Shown: positions 41,641 through 51,514, counted from the stretch's first letter. The stretch is DNA of 64,000 bases from an uncultured Eubacterium sp. (GCA_945946665.1 CAMEWO010000012.1:1-64000), one strand, 5' to 3'. Made by a program: numbers and translations. Notes: generated by a model not told the origin, from the sequence alone.

Positions 41641-44004
41641 TTATAATAACGCACTGGCTGCCAGGAAGGTAATAAATGCCATAATCCATGCTATAACACA
41701 CTGCATTACCACAACAGCCACTGCCCATCTGCCACCCAATTCTCTCTTAATTGATGCAATGGCTGCCACACATGGAGTATAGAGAAGGCAGAACACAAGC
41801 ATCGATAAAGCTCCTGCTGGTGAAAGCACTCCTGCCACCTGGGCTGTAGAGCCAAAAAGAATTGAGATGGTTGACACCACGCTCTCCTTTGCCATAACTC
41901 CTGTAAGAATAGCTGTGGCAATTCTCCAGTCTCCAAATCCAAGAGGGGCAAACAAAGGTGCCACGAGGCTTGCCAGCATGGCAAGTATACTGTCTCTGGA
42001 ATCAGACACAAGATTAAGTCTGATATCAAAGTTCTGCATAAACCATATAAGTATTGTGGCAACGAAAATAATAGTAAATGCCTTCTGCAGGAAATCCTTT
42101 GCCTTCTCCCACAGGAGCTGGCATACATTCTTAGCACCCGGCATACGGTAATTAGGAAGTTCCATAACAAAAGGAACAGGTTCACCCTTAAACAGAGTCT
42201 TCTTAAGCACAAAGGAAACCAATATCCCAACTACAATGCCTGTAAAATACAGTCCAATCATAACCAGTGCCGCATGCTCAGGGAAAAATACAGCTGAGAA
42301 AAATGCATAAATAGGAACTTTGGCTGAACAGCTCATAAATGGTGTCAGAAGTATGGTCATTCTCCTGTCTCTTTCTGATGAAAGTGTACGGCTTGCCATA
42401 ACTCCCGGCACGCTGCATCCAAATCCTATAAGCATAGGAACAATACTTCGTCCTGAAAGTCCCATCTTACGCAAAGGTTTATCCATAATAAATGCCACTC
42501 GCGCAATATATCCACTGTCCTCCAGAATTGACAGGAAGAAAAACAGTGTAACAATAATAGGCAGAAAGCTAAGTACACTTCCCACACCATTAAATATACC
42601 ATCTATAATAAGGGAATGCAGAACAGAATTCACCCTGAGTGCAGTAAGAAGCCCTGAAACCCAGCCTGTTGCCATGTCTATTCCCATTTCAAGAAGGTCT
42701 GACAGCCATGCACCAATCACATTGAATGTGAGGAAAAATACAAGCCCCATAATTGCAACAAATGCTGGAATACCAGTATATTTGCCGGTAAGAACCTTAT
42801 CAATCCTTCGGCTTCTAATTCTTTCCCTGCTTTCCTTAGGTTTAATAACTGTATCCCCACATATCTGCTCTATATATCCGAATCTCATATCAGCAATGGC
42901 AGATGACCGGTCCATGCCACACTCCTCTTCCATCTGAAGGATAATGTGTTCAATCATCTCTTCTTCATTCTGCTGAAGTTCCAGATTCTTAGCAACAATC
43001 TCATCACCTTCAACCAGCTTTGAAGCAGCAAATCTTTCAGGATAACCAGCATTAACAGCATGATCACCAATAAGAGCCATAATACCATGTATACATCTGT
43101 GAATTGGACTGTCCTCCGGACAGAAATCACTTATCTGAGGCTTTTCCTGATATTTGGCAATATGTACGGCATGGCTTACAAGTTCTTCGATTCCTTCACC
43201 CTTGGCAGCTGATATTGGAATTACAGGAACGCCAAGAAGCTTTTCCAGTTTATTTATGCGGATGGAACCGCCATTATCCCTTACCTCATCCATCATATTT
43301 AATGCAACAACCATTGGAATATTAAGCTCCATAAGCTGCATTGTAAGATAAAGATTTCTTTCTATATTAGTAGCATCCAGAATATTAATAATTCCTTTTG
43401 GTTTATCATTGAGAAGGAACTGCCTTGTTACAATCTCTTCATTACTGTAAGGAGACATTGAATATATTCCCGGTAGGTCTGTAATAAGAGTATTAGGATA
43501 GCCCTTTATTACTCCATCCTTTCTGTCTACTGTCACACCGGGAAAATTACCAATATGCTGGTTTGACCCAGTAAGAACATTAAACAGTGTGGTCTTGCCA
43601 CAATTCTGGTTTCCCACCAGGGCAAATGTAATAGTTTCTCCCTCAGGAAGAGGCCTTTCATCCTCTTTGTTATGGTATTTGCCGCCCTCACCAAGTCCGG
43701 GATGGTCTATATATCTTTCATTACTGATGTCTGGCTTATCACTTCCAGCCTCATCCTTATCTTCCGACACTTTCTCTTCAACAGGCTGGCTTACCTCAAT
43801 CTTAGCGGCATCCTCAAGTCTTATGGTAAGTTCATATCCATGAATTCTTATCTCAACCGGGTCTCCCATAGGAGCATACTTAACCACTGTAACCTCAGCT
43901 CCCTGAATCAGTCCCATATCGAGAAAATGCTGCCTTAAAGCAGCTTCTCCACCAACCTTAAGTATCACCGCCGTTTTTCCTGTCTCTAAATCCCTGATTG
44001 TCAT
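41641..44004 (-). CDS. feoB: Ferrous iron transporter, FeoA-FeoB fusion
   Basis: 787 aa from ATG 44004; an earlier ATG at 44034 lacks a ribosome site. Residues 1-80 form a FeoA (SH3-like) domain (LRQHFLDMGLIQGAEVTVV ... VEIRIHGYELTIR). A charged linker leads to the FeoB G domain: GNQNCGKTTLF (G1), NFPGVTVDRKDG (G2), DLPGIYSMSP (G3), NMMDE (G4), and then the helical and polytopic membrane part with GFGCSVPGVMASRTL and GVMAKESVVSTI gates. Imports Fe2+ under anaerobic conditions. Confidence 0.96.
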   Translation of the reverse strand: MTIRDLETGKTAVILKVGGEAALRQHFLDMGLIQGAEVTVVKYAPMGDPVEIRIHGYELTIRLEDAAKIEVSQPVEEKVSEDKDEAGSDKPDISNERYIDHPGLGEGGKYHNKEDERPLPEGETITFALVGNQNCGKTTLFNVLTGSNQHIGNFPGVTVDRKDGVIKGYPNTLITDLPGIYSMSPYSNEEIVTRQFLLNDKPKGIINILDATNIERNLYLTMQLMELNIPMVVALNMMDEVRDNGGSIRINKLEKLLGVPVIPISAAKGEGIEELVSHAVHIAKYQEKPQISDFCPEDSPIHRCIHGIMALIGDHAVNAGYPERFAASKLVEGDEIVAKNLELQQNEEEMIEHIILQMEEECGMDRSSAIADMRFGYIEQICGDTVIKPKESRERIRSRRIDKVLTGKYTGIPAFVAIMGLVFFLTFNVIGAWLSDLLEMGIDMATGWVSGLLTALRVNSVLHSLIIDGIFNGVGSVLSFLPIIVTLFFFLSILEDSGYIARVAFIMDKPLRKMGLSGRSIVPMLIGFGCSVPGVMASRTLSSERDRRMTILLTPFMSCSAKVPIYAFFSAVFFPEHAALVMIGLYFTGIVVGILVSFVLKKTLFKGEPVPFVMELPNYRMPGAKNVCQLLWEKAKDFLQKAFTIIFVATILIWFMQNFDIRLNLVSDSRDSILAMLASLVAPLFAPLGFGDWRIATAILTGVMAKESVVSTISILFGSTAQVAGVLSPAGALSMLVFCLLYTPCVAAIASIKRELGGRWAVAVVVMQCVIAWIMAFITFLAASALL

Positions 44005-44033
44005 ATTTATACGCCTCGTCTCTTTGCCTTCCA

Positions 44034-45179
44034 TTATATATTTTCTGAGTAATATGTAATTTTGGCCTGTAATCCTTCTTCAAATCTTTTTTCGAATTCT
44101 TTCTCATATTCGCTTCCCATCTCAGGAATTCTGACCTTTCTGTCTTCCCAGGATGAAAGATATACTGCATTAGACAGATACAGGCTGTTGAATGCCTCAT
44201 CACCACCTATAATATACTCACCGCTGGCAAATCCTTCAAGAATCTTTTCGTATGCTCTTTCAGAAGGTTCTACCTCAATATCCTTCCAGATGCCCTTAGG
44301 TTTGCCAAAAAGGTCTGTTCCACTTCTGTATTCTGACTCCGGTTTATCCAGTTCACATACCTTTAATTGTCCCCTGTTGCACACGAGAAGAGCATTATCA
44401 AAACTTATCTCTAATCTGTTAACTCCCGGGGCTTCACCTGTTGATGCAATAAATACACCACTGGCACCATTTTTCCACTCCATGTATATTGTCACATCAT
44501 CTTCTACCTCAATAGAATGATACTTTCCTTCTTTACAGATACCCAATACGCTTTCAGGCTCACCACATATCCATGAAAGTAAATCCAGATTATGAGGGCA
44601 CTGATTAAGAAGTGTTCCACCTCCATCATATTTCCATGTTCCACGCCAGTTAACAACATTATAATACGCCTCCGGACGGTACCAGTCTGTCACAACCCAG
44701 TTTACTCTCTTAATATTGCCATATTGCTTACTGTCAGCAATCTCTTTAATCTTCCTGTATATAGGAAATGTTCTCTGATGAAATACATATCCGTATTTAA
44801 GTGAATTATCTTTCTTTTTCGCCTCATTATATGCATCAAACATATTCCTGGCCTGTCTTGAATACACTCCTGCAGGTTTATCACATAATACATTCAGGCC
44901 ACGTTCAAATGCCTTAATTGCCATATCTTCATGTGAATAATGAGGTGTCGCAATAATAACAGCATCTAGATTAAGCTCACCATTATCAATTGCCATATAC
45001 ATATCATCACCAGAATTAAATCTCATTAATTGTGGTGACACATAATCTTTAATATTATTCCATCTTTCATCCGAAACTCTGGTTATTGCAGCAAGTTCCA
45101 TGTCTTTAACCTGTCCTTTTGCAATGAACTCAGCATATTTGCTGCCCATATTTCCCATTCCAATAATACCTGTCCGCAT
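44034..45179 (-). CDS. Gfo/Idh/MocA-family oxidoreductase
   Basis: 381 aa from ATG 45179 (GGAGG 8 nt upstream). Rossmann motif TGIIGMGNMGSKYAEF, then DAVIIATPHYSHEDMA and LCDKPAGVYSRQA with the conserved Lys-Pro, and the C-terminal half with GGTLLNQCPHNLDLL carrying the catalytic-type His. An NAD(P)-dependent sugar or polyol dehydrogenase by family; follows the EamA exporter with a terminator-like hairpin between. Substrate unknown. Confidence 0.92.
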   Translation of the reverse strand: MRTGIIGMGNMGSKYAEFIAKGQVKDMELAAITRVSDERWNNIKDYVSPQLMRFNSGDDMYMAIDNGELNLDAVIIATPHYSHEDMAIKAFERGLNVLCDKPAGVYSRQARNMFDAYNEAKKKDNSLKYGYVFHQRTFPIYRKIKEIADSKQYGNIKRVNWVVTDWYRPEAYYNVVNWRGTWKYDGGGTLLNQCPHNLDLLSWICGEPESVLGICKEGKYHSIEVEDDVTIYMEWKNGASGVFIASTGEAPGVNRLEISFDNALLVCNRGQLKVCELDKPESEYRSGTDLFGKPKGIWKDIEVEPSERAYEKILEGFASGEYIIGGDEAFNSLYLSNAVYLSSWEDRKVRIPEMGSEYEKEFEKRFEEGLQAKITYYSENI

Positions 45180-45206
45180 AATAATATCCTCCATCAAAAT
45201 ACTTTG

Positions 45207-45232
45207 AAAAAGGTTGCCGCTCTGCGACAACC
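45207..45232 (-). terminator. Terminator-like hairpin between EamA and Gfo/Idh/MocA genes
   Basis: GGTTGCCGC (45212-45220) pairs with GCGACAACC (45224-45232) with one mismatch/wobble; TTTTTC follows on the minus strand. Confidence 0.65.
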
Positions 45233-45246
45233 CTCTTACCATAAAT

Positions 45247-46218
45247 CTACTCACTCTTTACCTTACCGGTATAATTAACAATACATATACCAATACATAC
45301 AAGAACTAACGCAACAAGGGCGTTAATTCCTAACTCTTTACTTCCCTCTCCTAACCACCATGCTGAAAGAAGAACACCGAATACTGGATTAGTAAATCCA
45401 AAAATAGCTACCTTAGACACAGGATTATGCTTAAGTAATATTCCCCAAAGTGAATAAGCGACAGCCGAAATACATGCAAGGTAGAATAACATTAAGATAG
45501 CACTTACTGATACATGTGAAATTCTTCCGCCCATAATAAGGCCTAAAATAACCATTACAATTCCACCGAAGATAAATTGATATCCGCTTAACATAACAGG
45601 GTTATCCTTCTTAGAGTAATTTTTCATAAGACAAGACGAAACAGCATAGGAAATAGCACATAAGAATAAACTGCCATCGCCCATTAAACTAAGATCCATA
45701 TCAATAGACTTACCATTAATACTTACAACTATTACGCCCGCAAATCCTATAACACATCCCGCAACTTTCTTAAAATTAAGCTTCTCCTGATGAAATAAAA
45801 GACTTGCAAGAAGAATTACAAAAAATGTATTCGAGCCATTAATGATTGATGCTTTTACACCACTGTTATGTGCAAGTCCAATATAGAAGAAAATGTACTG
45901 TAAAACAGTCTGGAATAAAGCTAATTTAGCAATGCTAGGCAATGATGACTTAGTTGGAACTAACATCTTACGATTAAGCGCACTGCCAATAAGAATTGTA
46001 AGTACACCTGCAAGTATAAATCTTGTTCCTGCAAATAAAACCTGAGTCCATGTTTCGCTTGATGGAATCTGGAAATATGCATATCCTAACTTAATACATG
46101 GTGAAGCACTTCCCCACAGGAATGTACATACAAGTGCTAATACACATACCACCCATGTTTTCTGTAGAAAATCTGTTTTCTGCTCTGTCTTGTTAATTGT
46201 ATTTTCTGGTATGTTCAT
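45247..46218 (-). CDS. EamA/DMT-family transporter
   Basis: 323 aa with ten spans in two EamA repeats (VCTFLWGSASPCIKLGYAYF near the start; VAYSLWGILLKHNPVSKVAIFGFTNPVFGVLLS near the end). AGGAG 9 nt upstream of ATG 46218. Exporter of amino acids or metabolites by family. Starts a transcript with its own promoter and a hairpin leader. Confidence 0.9.
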   Translation of the reverse strand: MNIPENTINKTEQKTDFLQKTWVVCVLALVCTFLWGSASPCIKLGYAYFQIPSSETWTQVLFAGTRFILAGVLTILIGSALNRKMLVPTKSSLPSIAKLALFQTVLQYIFFYIGLAHNSGVKASIINGSNTFFVILLASLLFHQEKLNFKKVAGCVIGFAGVIVVSINGKSIDMDLSLMGDGSLFLCAISYAVSSCLMKNYSKKDNPVMLSGYQFIFGGIVMVILGLIMGGRISHVSVSAILMLFYLACISAVAYSLWGILLKHNPVSKVAIFGFTNPVFGVLLSAWWLGEGSKELGINALVALVLVCIGICIVNYTGKVKSE

Positions 46219-46252
46219 AACTATCCATCTCCTATGTTATGTAATCAATCGA

Positions 46253-46397
46253 GCAGGCTAACACCTGCCCGATTCCGCATGCGAACAGCTCTAAGCAAAG
46301 CTTTTCGCAACAAAAAGCAATCTGTTAAAAACAGACTGCCTTTTGCCTATTACACTAATAGTAATATATAAATATATTAAAGTCAAATTATGAACTA
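46253..46397 (-). promoter_or_regulatory. Promoter and hairpin leader of the EamA gene
   Basis: A minus-strand TTGACT, 17-nt spacer and TACTAT lie between about 46357 and 46386. The leader then carries a 15-bp hairpin (46312-46344, followed by TTTTTG), a GCGAA/TTCGC stem and an 11-bp stem with GCAGG/CCTGC (46253-46268) enclosed by AATCG/CGATT. Resembles the leaders at 51323 and 54964 in order of elements. Confidence 0.45.
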
Positions 46398-46406
46398 ACA
46401 ATTGTT

Positions 46407-47495
46407 TTATTTGCTCTTTACATAAGTGTTAAGTGGATGAACACAATACTCATTATAAGGATATTTATCTGTAGTCACATAACCTGCAGGTGCATCAATA
46501 AGCTGTGGAATTCTATTAACTAAAGTCGCACATGTCATCTCTACTGTTGCAGGCTGATTACATGATACTGTTGTCTCTGGTTCACCTATGAAAGTCCAGT
46601 CATTACAATCATAATCTTCTGGTGCATACACCTTTCCTATACACTTAGTAACTAATGTAATACCTTCCTCTGTTGTAGTAGTAACTACAGCTTCCATACC
46701 TGTTGGATCTCCTGCTTTAATAGTAGCTCCAAGAGTTGAAGAATACAGATCCTTATCATAACTTGTTGGATAACATTTCTGTGTCTGGGAAGTAATATGA
46801 AGATTCATCTTACTACACAGCCATCCATTCTGATTCCACATATATGAAGGAACATATTCGCCACTCTCTATAAGTTCCTTTAATTCATCAGATGGCATCT
46901 CATTGATGTTAGAAATCTCTGCCGCGAAACGCTCCTTTGTAAATCCAGCTCCATGGCCTTCCGCAAGAGCAATTCCATACTCCTCAACATTATATGAACT
47001 AACTCCGTGAATCTCTTTAATGTCATGTGAAGAACCAGCCAGGTTAGTAACCATAGTTCCCCATACAAGGTCACAATATCCAACACCAGTAAGAGTACAT
47101 CCACCCTGCTTTGCCAGTTCATCTAACTTCTTAGTAAGTGATGGGTTAGAATTCCATGGATATAACGCTTCTTCACATGTAGTAATTGCATTAATTCCAT
47201 ACTTTGCGCATATGGTAAATATATCTTCAAGCTCTGCAATTGTGCTTCTTGTAGCAATAATACATACATCTGGCTTCAGGCTTCCAAGGATTTTTTCCGC
47301 CTCGCTTGCTGCCGAAATCTTTACTCCTGTTTCAGGATATCCATTTCCAACAATATCAGCAGCATCCTTTCCAAGTATAGCAGGATTCATATCGAATGCT
47401 GCCACAAGTTCACCACCTTTTTCAATTCCATAACGGATAAGGTATTTTGCCATCTTTCCGCATCCATACTGTGCAAATGTTACTTTTCTTTCCAT
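46407..47495 (-). CDS. DapB-like NAD(P)-dependent dehydrogenase (2,4-diaminopentanoate dehydrogenase type)
   Basis: 362 aa. N-terminal Rossmann domain with QYGCGKMAKYLIRYGIEKGGELVAAFD, then DVCIIATRST and TTCEEALYPW. This is the pattern of the amine dehydrogenases related to DapB that include 2,4-diaminopentanoate dehydrogenase of ornithine fermentation. The other genes of that pathway are not adjacent. It is the last gene of the operon with the ornithine-cyclodeaminase-family protein, so it may oxidise or reduce an amino-acid-derived imine. Confidence 0.8.
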   Translation of the reverse strand: MERKVTFAQYGCGKMAKYLIRYGIEKGGELVAAFDMNPAILGKDAADIVGNGYPETGVKISAASEAEKILGSLKPDVCIIATRSTIAELEDIFTICAKYGINAITTCEEALYPWNSNPSLTKKLDELAKQGGCTLTGVGYCDLVWGTMVTNLAGSSHDIKEIHGVSSYNVEEYGIALAEGHGAGFTKERFAAEISNINEMPSDELKELIESGEYVPSYMWNQNGWLCSKMNLHITSQTQKCYPTSYDKDLYSSTLGATIKAGDPTGMEAVVTTTTEEGITLVTKCIGKVYAPEDYDCNDWTFIGEPETTVSCNQPATVEMTCATLVNRIPQLIDAPAGYVTTDKYPYNEYCVHPLNTYVKSK

Positions 47496-47546
47496 TTTAG
47501 ATACCTCCTAAAAAAAATATATTTTGTTATAAATTGTTGCTTATTT

Positions 47547-48950
47547 TTATTTCCATAATCCTCTTTTTCTTCTTATCTCATAATACAAATCATTTTCCAT
47601 AGCCATAACTTTCTCCAGTGGAACACTCTTAAATACTTTCATCTTCATCTTTACTTTAATCCATATAGCTGAATATATTCCGAGAATCAGAAAACTGCAT
47701 CCTGTAAGCAGCCAGAGCATAAGTCTTTCCTGTGGGTCAGTGGATATATTAAGAATCATATATATTGTACCAACTATTCCTATAATTGGAAATAATAAAC
47801 CGCAAGGAACTTTAAAATTTCTTGGTGCACGTGGAAGCCGCTTTCTGAATACAATTACATCAACATGTGCCAGAATGTATGAAACCATCCAGAATACAGA
47901 ACCAGCAAGGATAAGGAAACTTATCATATCTGCTGAACTATCACTTACATATGCAAATATGAATATTGATACACTTACAAACACCTGACCAAACCAAGGA
48001 ACTTTATGCTTGTTAGTCTTTGCAAAAATCTTTGGAAGCATGTTCATCTTTGCCATTCCCTGACAGATTACAGCAAGAGAATTAACTGTTGAATTCTGTG
48101 TACTTATTACCGCAAGGGCTCCCACAAGCATCATCCATATCTTACCTGCATTTCCAAGAACTGCATATCCATATAACAGATGTGGTGCCGCTGAATCTGC
48201 CAGTTCTCCCCATTCCACATAATTGTGGAATCCTAATACCATAATAGATTGCATTATAAATATTAAAAACAGACCAATCATCATGCCAAGTGGTACATTT
48301 CTTTTTGCATTCTTAACCTCTTTTGATACTGGTATGGCATATTCAGCACCAATAAACAGCCAGAACGCTACCGCTGTCATAGATGCAACACTTCCAAAAT
48401 CTGCTTCAAGAACAGCTGGCTGGTCAATCTTGACACCTGTTCCCATTCCTATCATTCCAATAAATCCCATAACGACTAAAGATCCCACCAGTAAAAATGC
48501 AACTACATCCTGAATTTTTGCAAACATATCCACACCGCGGAGATTGGCAATTAATATAATAACTGTCATTATCAAGGTATATACAATACTTGGAATATTC
48601 CCACCAATGATATCTGCCAGTGAAAATGAAAAAATAGATGCCTCTACTCCACAGGATAATGTATTACAGATTATGTAGCCTCCAACCATGGATATTAATG
48701 TTGGAAATGGTCCTAACGCTGCCAGGGTATACTGTGCTAAACCTCCGGTAGTATTAGGCATCAGAGCATTAAGTTCCGACAATGATGCGATTGTTGTCAT
48801 ATTAAGAAGCATTGCAATAACCATAGCAAGTATGAAGGTTACTCCCAGGGTTCCGGCTCCTTCTCCTAAAGAAACCAGACAACTGGTTGCAACAACAAGC
48901 CCTACTGATATAGAAACCACATTGCCTAATCCTAATTTCTTTTCTTCCAT
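47547..48950 (-). CDS. APC-family amino acid/polyamine permease
   Basis: 467 aa from ATG 48950; about 12 spans. Opens LGLGNVVSISVGLVVATSCLVSLGEG, contains TGGLAQYTLAALG and the APC-like VAFWLFIGAEYAIPVSKEVKNAKRNVP. Encoded directly after a PII-like protein (gap about 25 nt), which suggests nucleotide-dependent control of transport. Confidence 0.9.
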   Translation of the reverse strand: MEEKKLGLGNVVSISVGLVVATSCLVSLGEGAGTLGVTFILAMVIAMLLNMTTIASLSELNALMPNTTGGLAQYTLAALGPFPTLISMVGGYIICNTLSCGVEASIFSFSLADIIGGNIPSIVYTLIMTVIILIANLRGVDMFAKIQDVVAFLLVGSLVVMGFIGMIGMGTGVKIDQPAVLEADFGSVASMTAVAFWLFIGAEYAIPVSKEVKNAKRNVPLGMMIGLFLIFIMQSIMVLGFHNYVEWGELADSAAPHLLYGYAVLGNAGKIWMMLVGALAVISTQNSTVNSLAVICQGMAKMNMLPKIFAKTNKHKVPWFGQVFVSVSIFIFAYVSDSSADMISFLILAGSVFWMVSYILAHVDVIVFRKRLPRAPRNFKVPCGLLFPIIGIVGTIYMILNISTDPQERLMLWLLTGCSFLILGIYSAIWIKVKMKMKVFKSVPLEKVMAMENDLYYEIRRKRGLWK

Positions 48951-48975
48951 AAGCAATTCCCTCTCACTTTCTCAT

Positions 48976-49329
48976 TTAAATTGCGTCTGTACCCTCATCT
49001 CCTGTACGAACCCTGATAACATTATCAATTCCATATACAAATATTTTTCCATCACCTATATGTCCTGTATATAATTCTTTCTTGATAATATCCAGAATCT
49101 TATCAACTTTACTGGTTTCAACTACAATATTAATCTGCTGTTTTGGCAAAAGCTCCATTGTAGAATTCATCTCAATTTCATACTCCTGTGTTCCCATCTG
49201 CACTCCACATCCCAATACCTGCATAACAGTCACACCTCTTACACCAATCTTACTTAATTCACTTATTAAATTGGTGAGCTTAGACATACTTGTAATCACT
49301 TCGATTTTAGATATTGTACTCATATTCAT
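48976..49329 (-). CDS. PII-like signal transduction protein
   Basis: 117 aa. Opens with ISKIEVITSMSKLTNLISELSKIGVRGVTV, the PII beta1-alpha1 region; ends GHIGDGKIFVYGIDNVIRVRTGDEG, the PII B- and C-loop ATP-binding signature. The T-loop (QMGTQEYEIEMNSTMELLP) is shorter and lacks the usual uridylylated Tyr context, so it is PII-like rather than GlnB/GlnK. Overlaps the AraC gene by 4 nt and precedes the APC permease, a likely target. Confidence 0.9.
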   Translation of the reverse strand: MNMSTISKIEVITSMSKLTNLISELSKIGVRGVTVMQVLGCGVQMGTQEYEIEMNSTMELLPKQQINIVVETSKVDKILDIIKKELYTGHIGDGKIFVYGIDNVIRVRTGDEGTDAI

Positions 49330-50126
49330 ATCCTACCTTTCATAATGTGTTGATACTGTTCCATTGTTTTTCCTGTATAATTCTTAAATTCCCTCATCAT
49401 ATGGGCTTCATCATAGTAACCACACTCTAAGGCAATATCATCAAACCTTATATCATCTTTGTTAATCTGTTCTAACAGATTCTGAAACCTTATATACTGG
49501 GCAAATTGTTTGGGTGATATTCCATGATAGCTTTTAAATATTCTTCGTAAATAACATGCAGAATAATTAGTTTCCTCTTCTAACTGTTGAATAGTTACCT
49601 GACCTTTTGCTCTGGTTATTCTGCTAACCAGATAATCATTTATCTTCTCTTTATCTGACAGGGAAATTCTGCTAAACACCAACTCCTCGTATGCTTCCTT
49701 AAATATCTTGCTTCTCTCATATATATCCTTTGCCATCACAATCTTTTCTGTAATATTTTCACCGAATATATCACCATCTATCTCTAAATCATTATCTACT
49801 AACATCTCCATAGACAATTCATCTGGTAATATTCCCTTTCCTGGCTGAAAACGGACACCAAAGCATCTGTCATTGCTGCCAAGCTCCCAGGATTTAACGC
49901 CGAAAACTGTTCCGCTTATGTAAGTGGTTACTTTATTTCTTCCAAGATTAAACAAAAGATCTACACTTCCATCAGGGACAGCTTTTGTTTTGTGTGTACT
50001 GTCCTGATTCAATTCGAATTCATAAAAATGTGATATCCCCATATCTGTGCTGTCAACAGTATTTAAATTATCCGCTTCCAACATGATATAAGGTTGCATT
50101 GGTTTTACTGTTAAGTCATCTTTCAT
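49326..50126 (-). CDS. AraC-family regulator of the catabolic operon
   Basis: 266 aa from ATG 50126 (GGGG 6 nt upstream). N-terminal about 150 residues resemble the domain of unknown ligand found with YqhC/DUF6597-type AraC proteins (HKTKAVPDGSVDLLFNLG). C-terminal HTH: TIQQLEEETNYSACYLRRIFKSYHGISPKQF and FDDIALECGYYDEAHMMREFKNYTGKT. A good candidate to bind the duplicated operator at 51484 and 55076. Confidence 0.9.
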   Translation of the reverse strand: MKDDLTVKPMQPYIMLEADNLNTVDSTDMGISHFYEFELNQDSTHKTKAVPDGSVDLLFNLGRNKVTTYISGTVFGVKSWELGSNDRCFGVRFQPGKGILPDELSMEMLVDNDLEIDGDIFGENITEKIVMAKDIYERSKIFKEAYEELVFSRISLSDKEKINDYLVSRITRAKGQVTIQQLEEETNYSACYLRRIFKSYHGISPKQFAQYIRFQNLLEQINKDDIRFDDIALECGYYDEAHMMREFKNYTGKTMEQYQHIMKGRI

Positions 50127-50166
50127 ATTCATCCCCACTTGATATAATCAAATGTTGCTTATGGGA

Positions 50167-51300
50167 TTAATGCAATTCTGGTGCGTCCCAAAGAGGAAGT
50201 TTAATTCCAATACCCATCTTTACTGCATTTTTATAAACTGTTTCTCCCCATGCAATATCTTCTACAGGCATACCTCCTACGGAGTATATTATTCTTTGCT
50301 TATCGTTATCCCTTCCCGGCAGTCTGCCTATAATTACATCTGCAATATCGATTATATCTTCTCTTGATATTTTCTTATCATGCAGAAGATCCATGAATTT
50401 ACATCCTACAATCTGTACCGGATCATAACTAGGATATGGATACTCTTCTGCCCATGCCTCATATAACTTGTAGTTATCTACTACTAATTTTGTGTTACTG
50501 TCAACATAAAAGCTTTCGTCAAATCGTGCGGCTGATGGCATACAGATGAGTGCTCCTTCTTTTATCCATTTTTCATCTATGTATGGGAACATGCTCTCCT
50601 TATTTCCAACACTTGTTGTAGCGCTGATGATATCGCTGTCTCTTATTGCATCCTCCATCGTTTCGCATACAACTATATTCTTAATCTGTGGAAAATCTGT
50701 CTTAACATATTCAACAAATGAATCGATTGATTTCTGTCCACGGCCTTTAATCTTTACTGTATCAATTTCTGGACACACACTTAAGAATGCTGCTAAACTG
50801 GTCTTTCCCATAACACCTGGGCCAATGATAGATACAACTTTTGAACCCTTTCTTGCCAGATACTTAGCTCCAACTCCCGGAATTGCTCCTGTTCTATATG
50901 CACTTAAGAGATTTGCAGACATAAGTGCAAGTGGAGCTCCTGTATCCTTATCATTTAACATCATCATCAGGATTGATCTTGGAAGTCCTTTTTGCTTATT
51001 CTCTGTATTAGAACCGTACCACTTCATTCCTGCCATTTTAAAGTTTCCACCCAGATATGCCGGCATAGCCATGAACCTCCTGTCCTCACCATTCTTAGGC
51101 ATTCCCTCAAATTCCGGATTATCTGGAAATGTAACCATGCATCCGTGAGAATTATGATTTTCGCCACCCATAACATAGTCTCCTCTATTGAGTGTTACCA
51201 TCATATCTTCCATAACCTCAACACATTTTCCCATGTCTTTAACACCAGCTTTAATCATATCCGGTTCACTTAAGTATAAAAAATCAATCTTAGCACTCAT
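50167..51300 (-). CDS. Ornithine cyclodeaminase/mu-crystallin family protein
   Basis: 377 aa, GGAGG 8 nt upstream. N-terminal MPAYLGGNFKMAGMKWYGSN and the catalytic-type LMSANLLSAYRTGAIPGVGAKYLAR, then a Rossmann domain VSIIGPGVMGKTSL. Family members are NAD(P)-dependent and convert amino acids to cyclic or N-substituted amino acids (ornithine to proline, or imine reduction). I recall related proteins carrying a 'tyramine oxidase subunit' label in databases, but cannot verify it. First gene of a five-gene operon (this, AraC, PII-like, APC, DapB-like). Confidence 0.88.
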   Translation of the reverse strand: MSAKIDFLYLSEPDMIKAGVKDMGKCVEVMEDMMVTLNRGDYVMGGENHNSHGCMVTFPDNPEFEGMPKNGEDRRFMAMPAYLGGNFKMAGMKWYGSNTENKQKGLPRSILMMMLNDKDTGAPLALMSANLLSAYRTGAIPGVGAKYLARKGSKVVSIIGPGVMGKTSLAAFLSVCPEIDTVKIKGRGQKSIDSFVEYVKTDFPQIKNIVVCETMEDAIRDSDIISATTSVGNKESMFPYIDEKWIKEGALICMPSAARFDESFYVDSNTKLVVDNYKLYEAWAEEYPYPSYDPVQIVGCKFMDLLHDKKISREDIIDIADVIIGRLPGRDNDKQRIIYSVGGMPVEDIAWGETVYKNAVKMGIGIKLPLWDAPELH

Positions 51301-51322
51301 TCTTTATTCCTCCATTCCTTAT

Positions 51323-51407
51323 ATGCATGACGGAGGACTTTTCTCCACGATTTGCCAAAAAGCAAAAAGACGCCAACATCCAAGATGTTGACGCCTTTGT
51401 CATGCAT
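51323..51407 (-). promoter_or_regulatory. Hairpin leader of the cyclodeaminase operon
   Basis: Outer stem ATGCATGAC (51323-51331) with GTCATGCAT (51399-51407) encloses a 12-bp hairpin (51369-51395, followed by TTTTT on the minus strand), a TTTGC/GCAAA stem, and GGAG/CTCC (51332-51346). It may be an attenuator, or partly the terminator of the upstream flavoprotein operon. Confidence 0.5.
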
Positions 51408-51483
51408 TATATTAACATATTTTAAATATTCTGTCCATATTATTTGTTTTGTTAAGTATATCTTATTATATATTTTAAAAAAT

Positions 51484-51504
51484 ATATTGTAAAAACCGAT
51501 ACAA
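51484..51504 (-). promoter_or_regulatory. Operator-like sequence shared with 55076-55096
   Basis: 21 nt, minus strand TTGTATCG...TTTTTACAATAT, matching 55076-55096 at 20 of 21 positions; TTGTA and TACAA form an inverted repeat. It sits upstream of the cyclodeaminase operon, just after the flavoprotein operon's stop. Confidence 0.6.
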
Positions 51505-51514
51505 ATATACTTTA

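Noticed and set aside
41706-42230. 174-aa frame inside feoB
   Set aside because: Leu/Cys/Trp-rich out-of-frame translation of a membrane-protein gene; no independent start signal.
43958-44206. 82-aa frame overlapping the Gfo/Idh/MocA and feoB genes
   Set aside because: It lies across the coding ends of two strong genes in another frame; arginine/lysine-rich composition is typical of a shadow frame.
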